Shown here: positions 56,046-64,000 of the stretch, in pieces
Layout of the letters: each line of letters begins with the position of its first letter
How positions within the stretch are numbered: position 1 is the first letter of the stretch
DNA from: Alentia gelatinosa
Lineage: Eukaryota; Annelida; Polychaeta; Phyllodocida; Polynoidae
DNA length: 64,000 bases
Reading direction: 5' to 3'
Assembly: GCA_950022655.1 (NCBI GenBank)
Contig: OX465591.1
Coordinates: 49,094,478-49,158,477 of the forward strand
Translations under genes and position numbers: made by a program
The notes under the pieces: model-generated
The model's database searches: none
Told to the model about the DNA's origin: nothing
What the model saw: the letters and a program-made list of their open reading frames with translations, nothing else

Positions 56046-57570
56046 GTGGCGGGGATCGCGTGCGGAGGCTGACAGTCAACTCGACGTAGCATCGATCCCC
56101 GCCATCAGTCCATCTTTTAGATCTTTTATCAAGGACGAGCAACAAATTTCAGTGAACTACCAGAGAGGCGCTGGGCTGCCTGTGGTGGCGGGCGGCGGAC
56201 GGTGGGGTGGGGGTGGCGCTAAAACAGCAGCCGGGTCTCCCCGTACACCGTACACCGCCCGCCGCCCGCCGCCCGCCGTACACCGCCCGCCCTACACCGC
56301 CCTACACCTCCCGCCGCCCGCCCTACCCCGTACACCGCCCGCCCTACACTGCCCACCGTACACCGTACGCCGCCCGCCCTACACCCGCCGTACGCCGCCC
56401 GCCGTACACCCGCCGTACACCGCCCGTCGTACACCTCCCGCCGCCCGCCGCCCGCCGTACACCGCCCGCCGCCCGCGGCAACGCGCTCCCGCCCGTCATA
56501 AAAGGCCGCAAAACGTCACCAAAAATGACACGTTCCGCGCATGCGCACACCTGAGATTCATTGGCAGCCCACGTGATCAAACCCGAGGCCAGCAGGGGGC
56601 AGCACCTGAAGGTCAGGTGAGCGGGGAGGGGGTCACGTGAGGGGGTGAGAAGGTGATGATAGGCCGAGTGCTGCTTTTAACCTCGGGGTACCAGCGCGGG
56701 CCAGTGGGCGATAAAACAGGAGTTGACGGCTGGTGCACATCTCGTCGTGCGGGGCGTCTCTCGAGAGATCTAAAACGTCACCTGCGCGCCCTCTGTTGGG
56801 GTTTTTGTACAGCTTCCCTGAGGCCTTTTACCGACTCCAGTGTTGTCAGCCATTACCACCTTTATGACTCCGGCCAACTCGTGACAACTCTCGCCATTTA
56901 TCGTCATGTCTCGTTAAGTATCGTCAACACTCACCGAGTCTCGGCAAGTCTCGACAACTCTCGCCAAGTCTCATCTTTTCTCGTCATGTCTCACCAAGTC
57001 TCGCCAAGTCTCGTCAACTCGCGCTGAGTTTTGTCAGTTCTGACCAAGCTTCATCAAATCTCGGCATTTCTCGCCAAGTCTCGTGTCGTAAGTCTCGAGA
57101 TTTCACTGCGGGAAAATAAGGTTTATTCAGAACATGCAGAACGCGACAAGAAAACGAGAGAAGCGTCGCCCGAGCGTCGCCCGAGCGTCGCCCGAGCGTC
57201 GCCCGAGCGTCGCCCGAGCGTCGCCCGAGCGTCCTCGGGTTTCACGTCAGCGTTTCCCGAGACCTGTCAGCGGAGTGCATGCTGGGTAATCCCCGCCCCT
57301 CACTCTCCGCCCGTCTGCGTGTTTGGTGTGTGTGTGTGGTGAAGGGGGGAGAGTGTTTTTCTTGTCTGTTCCTCCATTATGTCCCCGGTTTCCTGGCCTT
57401 TGTTGATCCGTGAGGGTTCAGACACCTGACGACCCCCCCCCCCCCCCCTCGCCTCTCACTGACCACAGACACCGGGGGCCTGTCGCTGAAAGAAACGCCC
57501 AGAAATTCCCTGAGGTAATCGCAGATCCCCCAGACACAGTTGGGGGGGGGGGGTGGTGGGGGTGTTTTTG
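56046..57570. other. CpG-rich interval with simple repeats
   Basis: CGCCCGCCGTACAC repeats fill 56240-56480. CTCGCCAAGTCTCGTCAA repeats fill 56880-57090. Seven units of AGCGTCGCCCG lie at 57163-57230. Runs of C (57432-57449) and G (57541-57552) follow. Open frames in all phases reflect composition. No gene is assigned. Confidence 0.5.
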
Positions 57571-58295
57571 TTATCCATCGTATACAAAGTCCCCGTTGGG
57601 AATGTATGCGGACTCGGTAAACCACGACCTATTATATAAAACCCGTCATATACCACAGATTCAAGTCTGTGGTATACGACATCAAAGCCATTGTATATGG
57701 GAAAATAGTCCCTGTGTGTTCTATAGCGAAAAAATAGTCCCTGTTGATTTACCCTTTAATATGTCAAATCCTGGGTTTAATTTACCCAAAAAGATGGAGG
57801 ATAATTGACGTGGTAATACAGTCGGTAAGACTCGTGCATTCCCAGGCACCAACCTCTCGTTGATTATGGCCGCCTGTCAATAAAACCATCAGAAGAAGCT
57901 ACCATGAATCATGGTCTTGAGAATCGGGGTTTATTGCACTTTATTATCCATCGTATACAAAGCCCCAATTGAAGATGTATGGGGACTCGGTAAACCACGA
58001 CCCATTGTATAAAACCTGTCAAATACCATAACTGTGGTATACGGATTCAAACTTGTGGTATACGGCCTCAAAACCATGGTATATGGGAAAATAGTCCCTT
58101 TTGCTATAGAGCAAAGAAAGAGTCCCAATTGTTATACCATTTGATATGGCAATTACTGGGTATAATTTATTCGAAAAGATGGAGAATAAATGCAACAAAC
58201 GATGATTTTGTGGATAGGCGGCTCTGTAAACCACTCGTGTATCACTACGCGTCAACCTCTCGTGGTTTACGGCCGCCTGTCCACAAAACCATCGA
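57570..58295. repeat. Composite element in direct duplicate, each copy ending in a palindrome
   Basis: Copy 1 (57570-57895) and copy 2 (57940-58295) share the order: TTATCCATCGTATACAAAG end unit, CTGTGGTATACG block, GGGAAAATAGTCCCT block, GGGTATAATTTA-type block, palindrome. In copy 2 the palindrome arms are 58201-58237 and 58259-58293 around a TATCACTACGCGTCAAC centre. In copy 1 the left arm is decayed. The first block is the unit of the tandem array at 16.7-17.6 kb. Confidence 0.8.
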
Positions 58296-59150
58296 TTATT
58301 GTCTATTTCATTCACTGATCTCTTCTCTGAACATCTCCGCTGTCATTCCGCCCTCACAACGCCGTGATATATGGCTCCCAGAGTCCGCGACATAGGCTGC
58401 TCTATATTCCACACACCTTGATAACCCCCACTCCACTATACATGTATATTAATTCTCACCAACCGTCTCTCCTCCTACATACTCAAAGCGATGACCGTTA
58501 CACTTGAAAATTCACTTCCATCAAAAAAAGAAGTAAAATTACAAATGGCGGCCACAGAATGAGCAGGTGCCAGTTACGCATGCGCCGGCCTCGTTCTGAA
58601 AACGCGTCTCCTTTTCATCAGCGCGCCCTGGCGGCTTTTACATAAGACGTAGGCGACGCCTGGTGAGCGTTACGCAAGTTGCCCGAGGTCCTATATCAAG
58701 GAAAAGACAGGCGTGACGTAACAGGTATTGTGCGTACTGCCCGACGTAAACCCGTACGGCACACTGTGCGGTACACTCATCGGACAGACGCCACAATGAC
58801 CTGTCCCACCCCACTGCCCTCTGGCGATGGTAATCCGAACCAGGCGGGCGCCTCAATTTGGTTTTTGTGTGGCGAGATGATAGGGCAGGGCGGGGGCGGG
58901 GGTGGAGAGGGTGGTATGAGGGTGGTATGAGGTAATACCACCGGCGTGCCGTACTGTGAAGGGCCGCACAGGAAAGTGGCTGAATTCAGCGCGTTTAATC
59001 GTACGGAAGTATCTAAATGTAGCCGCGCCTGGTAAAAAAAAGAGGAGAGGTCGGGAGGTGGTCGGTGGAGAAGTGTCACTGTGAGGAGGTGTTGGGGGGG
59101 GGGGGAGATACAAGTCTGTAAACAGAACGAGGGAAATAAGATGACGAAGA
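58296..59150. other. Non-coding interval, CpG-rich in part
   Basis: A CpG-rich patch lies at 58550-58860 with CGCATGCGCC (58577) and GGCGTGACGTAACAG (58710), CRE-like. Short frames show no family signal. A G tract lies at 59094-59105. Confidence 0.4.
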
Positions 59151-59154
59151 AGGG

Positions 59155-59275
59155 AAAGGGAGGATAGGAGGTGGAGGAGGAGGAGGAGGAGGGGGAGGAG
59201 AAGGATGGGTAGGAGGAGTAGAAGGAGGAGGAGGAGGAGGAGGAGGAGGAGGAGAAGAGGAAAAAGAGGAAAAAG

Positions 59276-59308
<33 letters not shown>

Positions 59309-59400
59309 AAGAACAAGAACAACAAGAACAACAAGAACAAGATAAACATTAACAACATAACAAGAAGAACTAGAACAAAAACAAAGAGGAAGAGGACACA
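59155..59400. repeat. GGA/GAA purine tract
   Basis: A long polypurine run on the plus strand shifts from GGAGGA to GAAGAA to ACAAGA. The Leu/Phe/Ser-rich reverse-strand frames come from it and are not genes. Such mirror-like purine tracts can form triplex DNA. Confidence 0.9.
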
Positions 59401-59479
59401 ACGGACAAGTAGTAAGGAGAAATGAGAAGAAAAGGTACAAGAGTAAAGACCATCAATGAAGCGGAGACTGTATGTCTAA

Positions 59480-59545
59480 TGGGGAGGGAGGGAGGTAGGC
59501 AGGGAGGGAGGGAGGGAGGGAGGGAGGGAGGGAGGGAGGGGGCGG
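59480..59545. repeat. GGGA microsatellite
   Basis: About fifteen GGGA units occur on the plus strand, with quadruplex potential, just before the CRE cluster. Confidence 0.9.
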
Positions 59546-59627
59546 TGTGGGAGGGAGGGGGGATGAAGGCGGCGGTGCGGGGACAATGTCAGTGAAAACA
59601 TGGAGGAGCAGACGACACGCACATCAC

Positions 59628-59682
59628 TGACGTCACCGACGTGACGTCACAGACGCGGCAGGTGCCTGGTCACGTGACGTAA
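59628..59682. promoter_or_regulatory. Cluster of CRE and E-box motifs
   Basis: Two full palindromic CREs (TGACGTCA at 59628-59635 and 59642-59649) are followed by CACGTG at 59671 overlapping TGACGTAA at 59675-59682. The surrounding 0.3 kb is CpG-rich, as in promoters. No adjoining exon is identified. It could serve the hunchback-like gene upstream on the minus strand, but that is only a guess. Confidence 0.4.
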
Positions 59683-60074
59683 GCGTCCTGACGACACTCT
59701 TACATCACCTCCAGCCACAGCCGGCCATTTGAATTTCAAATCTTATTGAGAAACGGTCGTTTTGGTCGTATCCACGCCATTCCCTCTCATCGTCACGTGT
59801 TATAAACCCAAAACGAGGCGGCGTCCCATCAGCGCAGCGCCATCTGTGTTCTCCGAGTGGAACCATTAGAGCGGTAACTGCGTATAGTAAAGTCAGTATT
59901 GCCCATCACCCATAGTGCGCTACTCGTTGAGCAAAGATACAGCACCAATCTCCTAATGGTGGCTGATATTTATGGCCGATCAAGTTGCAATAAATGAATA
60001 AATTAATAACTGATAGTAGTATAAGATGGCAATGAAACCACTGGAATATATCCGTGAGGTTGAGTAAGACCCAT

Positions 60075-60215
60075 TATCTCACCCCGGTATGTTTCTCCAT
60101 AGGCTCAATGTTAGGAACTCATATTCCATGCCCCTGAAGGTATTGTACCCAATATTCAATGGTTAATTTGGTGGGTTATGTTATCAATACATGATTTTAT
60201 ACGGGGTGAGGTAAC
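60075..60215. repeat. TTATCTCACCCC module
   Basis: The left end CATTATCTCACCCCGGTATG with CCATAGGCTCAATGTTAGG inside, and the right end ACGGGGTGAGGTAACATCAG, define a 0.14 kb module. Its interior (CATGCCCCTG.AGGTAT) matches the module at 25310-25335. Confidence 0.8.
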
Positions 60216-60734
60216 ATCAGAAACCCACTCGATGAAAAAAACTTTGTCCGCACCCTAAATATAAATAAAAGTTGACAAAAATGGAGAGAGAGAAAAAAGT
60301 AGAGTTTCTCAACAGAACTGCTGTTTCGACTATCATATAGTCTCATCAGGGTTCTGATGGTGTTTTTTTTCTTCAAATAACTGAATAAACACAGCGTCCT
60401 GAACATGGATCACGTGACTTGTCCCCCGGCGAGTGGCGGCCCCTAGCGGCAGGTTGCTCTATTAAGTTGTTGTGGCCCCCTCTGGAGCTGGACTCCACTG
60501 ATTAGTGCTATTTGTGTGGTCACTTCTTCCCCCAACTCGCTGTTTACGACATTAGAGAACTCTACTCGACTTGAAGGCTATGTTTAAAACCTCCTCCAGT
60601 CGTCAGAGGTCGCCCCTGTAATGGCGGGGCAGGAAGCGTCGCCATGGCAACGTGTTACGTCACACCCGAGACGCCAGCGAGCTGGTTACCCGCAGGAAAG
60701 ACTCTCGTAGAGGTGGGCAGGGGAAGCACCAGCG

Positions 60735-61545
60735 ATGCGCTGTGGTGTTGTTTTGTGGTGTGTGGTGTTGTTTTGTGGTGTGTGGTGTTGTTTTGTGGTG
60801 TGTGGTGTTGTTTTGTGATGTGTGGTGTTGTTTTGTGGTGCGTGTGTGCTCTGTGGTGTTATTTTGTGGTGTGTGGTGTTATTTTGTGGTGTGTGGTGTT
60901 ATTTTGTGGTGTATGGTGTTGTTTTGTGCTCTGTGGTGTTGTTTTGTGCTCTGTGGTGTTATTTTGTGGTGCGTGTGTGGTGTTGTTTTGTGGTGTGTGG
61001 TGGTGGTGTTGTTTTGCGATATGTGGTGGTGGTGGTGTGTGTGTGCTGTGGTGTTTTCGTCAAAATATACATCACATTTTCCTTTTTCTCTCGCAAAATA
61101 AAAGAACTACTCGTCTTTAGAACGGAGAAAGGAGAGAGAGAGGAGAGAGAGGAGAGAGAGAGGAGAGGAGAGAGGAGAGAGGAGAGAGAGAGGAGAGAGA
61201 GAGGAGGGAGAGAAGAGAGGAGAGAAGAGAAGAGAGAGGAGAGAGAGAGGAGGGATGAAGAGAGCAGAGAGAATAGAGAAGGAGAGCAGAGACAGAGAGT
61301 GAATGAGAGATGAGAGAGGAGCGGGATTTGAGTGAGAGAGAGAGGAGTGTGGGTTAAGTAGGAAACAGAGAAAGGAGAGGGAGGAGCGAGAGAGAAGAGA
61401 GAGAGGGGGAGAGGTAAAGGAGAGGGAGGAGCCAGAGAGAAGAGAAGAGAGGGGGGAGAGAGAAGAGAGAGGAGAGAGAGGGGGAGAGGAGAGAGAGAGG
61501 AGAGGGAGGAGAGAGAGAGAGTGGGGAGAGAGAGAGAGATGGATA
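60735..61545. repeat. TGTGGTGTTGTTTTG minisatellite and GAGA purine tract
   Basis: About fifteen units of TGGTGTGTGGTGTTGTTTTG (60735-61060) are followed by a short AT-rich gap and a long GAGAGAGGAG purine tract (61119-61545). Open frames here are compositional. Confidence 0.9.
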
Positions 61546-62195
61546 TCATTGCTTGTTGAGTTAGAGGCTGATGTGACCAGACGGTGGTGTTGAGACGGAG
61601 CGGTGCTGACTGTTGGTGTGAGTAGTGTAGTGAAAGTGGAGCCCGGTGAAGGCATCCCCCGTCCACCACACACACTCACACTCACACACACAGTACCCGC
61701 ACACACACACTACCCACACACGGAGTCACATCAACGAGTACAGAGAATGTCTCACATTTATCTACAACATATACACTAACCTACATAGAACCACGCACAC
61801 CACACACACACAGACACACAGACAGACGGAAGGTGCACTGTCATCTCCGCAGACAGACGCATGCGCAGAACTCGTGTGACGTAACGAGGTTAATCTCCCG
61901 GGGGCACCGACCCCCCCCCCCCCCCGCCCCCCCTCCTGACGGCCGGACACCAGCCCCCATCTTTTCTCTCCGTCTCCTGCAACCGGAGCTTGTTTTGTAC
62001 GACGCCGCCGCAAAACCCCGATTAATGTAGGGCGTGACGTCACTTCCGGTGTGCACAGAGCCGCCGCCAGGGGTCAGGCACGCGCGGAGACGTTGATGAA
62101 GAGGCCCGGAACAATGAATAGTTAATCAGGCTGGAACAATGGATGTCTTATCTGAGTGTGTGTAAAAGAGGCCTGCAGCACCCAACCCCAGTAAC
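61546..62195. other. Non-coding interval
   Basis: CA-rich sequence (61665-61830), a C tract (61910-61930) and a CpG-rich patch are present. No gene is seen. Confidence 0.4.
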
Positions 62196-62199
62196 CCAC

Positions 62200-62330
62200 G
62201 TCCATGTATATAAAGAGATTCACCGAGATCTACCAGAAAGAGCCACGTACATGTATATAAAGAGATTCACCGAGACCCACCAGAAAGAGCCACGTACATG
62301 TATATAACGAGATTCACTGATACGATAAAG
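62200..62330. repeat. 55-bp repeat, two and a half copies
   Basis: ATGTATATAAAGAGATTCAC plus CGAGA(T/C)C(T/C)ACCAGAAAGAG occurs at about 62203, 62251 and 62297. Confidence 0.8.
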
Positions 62331-62339
62331 ACCCATGTA

Positions 62340-62340
62340 C

Positions 62341-62408
<68 letters not shown>

Positions 62409-62431
62409 ATGTATATGTATGTATATGTATA

Positions 62432-62489
<58 letters not shown>
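62340..62489. repeat. TA/TG microsatellite
   Basis: A long (TA)n tract with TGTATG interruptions. Confidence 0.95.
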
Positions 62490-62491
<2 letters not shown>

Positions 62492-62639
62492 TTCACCTAG
62501 ATCTATCACAAAGACCATAGTCACATGGTCAGCCAAATACCGAATCTCGGAATTAGAAAGGACAGGGAAAACAAACTGCTGCTGAGATGCATTGGTCAAG
62601 ACCTAATCGGGGTGTTGAATTCTCAGTATTATAAAAAGT

Positions 62640-63057
62640 TTGTATGTATTCTCACTATTATACTGCTGTTATTCTCCATGCTATATATACTGCTGTTTTT
62701 GTGAATTCTTAATGTTATTATGATGTTTTATGGATTCTTAGTATTATACTGCTGTTTGTATGGATTCTCAATGTTATTATGCTGTCTGTATATATTCTCA
62801 ATGTTATATACTGCTGTTTCTCTGAATTCTTAATGTTATATATTTATTGCTGTTTGTATGTATTCTCAATGTTATATACTGCTGTTTTTGTGAATTCTCG
62901 ATGTTATATATATATACTGCTGTTTGTATGTATTCTCCATGTTATTATGCTGTTTGTATGTATTCTCAATGTTATATACTACTGTTTGTATGTATTCTCA
63001 ATGTTATTATGCTGTTTGTATGTATTCTCAATGTTATATACTGCTGTCTCTAGTTGA
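62640..63057. repeat. About 32-bp minisatellite (GTATGTATTCTCAATGTTAT)
   Basis: About thirteen units of TACTGCTGTTTGTATGTATT plus CTCAATGTTATA occur. The coding-like frames are repeat artefacts. Confidence 0.9.
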
Positions 63058-63359
63058 AGATGAGATGTTTTCCGTATTTTCCTTGCTGCCCCTACTCCTG
63101 GCGGTGAGACTCGGATTAATTACGGACTGTCTTTGTTGAGGCCGCTAACAACGGGCGTATAAATGACAGCTGTCGGTCAAGGCCTCTTCTCTTATGTAAA
63201 TGAGATCAGGGCGGCTAATTTGCATATGAAGAGCGGGTGGGAGCATCCCGCTAATACCCCACCTCTGTCTGCGGGGTCTCTACGGACCCAGTTGTTTCTG
63301 CCGAGTGAAATAACGCCGCCAATAATTCATGACCAGCGAGTAATGTAAGGCGGGAGTCC

Positions 63360-63725
63360 GCCGGGAACCAGCGAATGACATACATTTTACATGTACACTC
63401 TGGGAACCAGCGAATGATATACATTTTACATGTACACTCTGGGAACCAGCGAATGATATACATTTTACATGTACACTCCGGGAACCAGCGAATGATATAC
63501 ATTTTACATGTACACTCCGGGAACCAGCGAATGATATATATTTTACATGTACACCCCGGGAACCAGCGAATGACACATCCATTGTATGTGTGTACTCTGG
63601 TAACCAGCGAATAACGTACATTTTAGATGTTCACTCTGGTAACCAGCAAATGATGTACATTTTACATGTACACTCAGGGAACCAGCGAATGACACACTCA
63701 TTGTATGTGTGCACTCTGGTAACAA
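63360..63725. repeat. About 40-bp minisatellite (GGGAACCAGCGAATGATATA)
   Basis: Nine units alternate GGGAACCAGCGAATGA with CATTTTACATGTACACTC. TGTACA and ACATGT palindromes sit in each unit. A variant with CATTGTATGTGTG occurs twice. Confidence 0.9.
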
Positions 63726-63833
63726 GCTGAAATATCTTTCTATTTTCTTTATTTCCATCATCATAGTATTGTATATTCTTATCATCATAGTATTTTATAT
63801 TTTTGTGCAGAAGATTTGATCGACAAGGACATA

Positions 63834-63890
63834 TCACGTGACACCTGACGTCATGGCATGACGCCGACGTCATACGCACGTCATAGGGCG
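63834..63890. promoter_or_regulatory. Second cluster of CRE-like motifs
   Basis: CACGTGAC (63836), a full TGACGTCA (63846-63853), GACGTCAT (about 63865) and ACGTCAT (about 63878) lie within 50 bp at the right edge of the window. It is similar in content to the cluster at 59.6 kb. No gene is seen beside it. Confidence 0.35.
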
Positions 63891-64000
63891 TCCATTTCCT
63901 GCTCGGTGTGGGAGCTGCCACCTGGTGGGTAGGTCGATCATTAAGGCTGGCATTTGGAGACGAGGCGTCGATAATTAAAACACCACACTGACCAGCACGC

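Noticed and set aside
56026..56640. 204-codon Pro/Arg-rich frame
   Set aside because: It lies in CGCCCGCCGTACAC simple repeats, with similar frames in other phases.
58777..59440. Leu/Phe/Ser-rich frames of about 195 codons on the minus strand
   Set aside because: They derive from the GGA/GAA purine tract and do not resemble membrane proteins beyond composition.
60644..61706. Frames rich in CGVVLWC and SLSSLSP
   Set aside because: They come from the TGTGGTGTT minisatellite and the GAGA tract; no non-repeat coding sequence supports them.

Overview
This window looks like nuclear DNA of an intron-bearing invertebrate, most likely a lophotrochozoan and probably a mollusc. That call rests on a hunchback-type zinc-finger gene whose coding is interrupted by a consensus intron, on a multi-copy amidated neuropeptide precursor whose repeats begin like molluscan egg-laying hormone and CRF/DH44 peptides, and on abundant DNA transposons and minisatellites. 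The species cannot be fixed from the sequence alone.

Region 1 to 13.3 kb is dominated by two large virus-like DNA transposons of the Polinton/Maverick kind. The minus strand of the first 5.6 kb holds a broken protein-primed family B DNA polymerase. It carries in-frame stops, a frameshift and a tandem duplication of about 1.76 kb. It is followed by two plus-strand genes, one unrecognised and one encoding a small leucine-rich-repeat membrane protein. Two 1.42 kb inverted copies of what appears to be the same element end then face each other across 1.73 kb. Each carries the same unrecognised gene next to the end: a 3' fragment on the left, and on the right a copy open over two exons that ends 60 bp from the left-hand fragment's equivalent stop.

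Region 13.3 to 22.9 kb is non-coding. It contains a MITE with 21-bp inverted ends, a CpG-rich promoter-like block with a possible first exon at 15.7-15.96 kb, and a tandem repeat interrupted by pogo/Tigger-like MITEs. It also contains a 3.2 kb satellite with higher-order structure and several long imperfect palindromes.

At 23.0-24.1 kb lies an intact secreted neuropeptide precursor that encodes nine related peptides of about 28-31 residues, each followed by an amidation and dibasic cleavage signal. From 24.7 to 45 kb there are more transposon relics, a decayed LINE reverse transcriptase on the minus strand near 35.9-37.1 kb, and many minisatellites with periods from about 17 to 81 bp.

The hunchback-like gene is on the minus strand: exons at 48431-48205 and 47445-45184, with its 5' exons not identified here. 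A 127-bp tandem duplication copies the end of the upstream exon and its splice donor. To the right, a 4.4 kb transposon with 40-bp inverted ends (51050-55464) is packed with copies of a 19-bp motif. The remaining 8.5 kb is minisatellite, CpG-rich DNA with CRE-like clusters, and more dispersed repeats.

The most unusual pattern is a set of long hairpin-forming palindromes whose arms differ from site to site. Several are joined to short modules bounded by TTTATCCTACCCC and GGGGTAGGATAAA. The large satellite appears to have grown from one such module end. Apart from the hunchback and neuropeptide genes, and a few element-borne genes, almost all of the window is repeat-derived.
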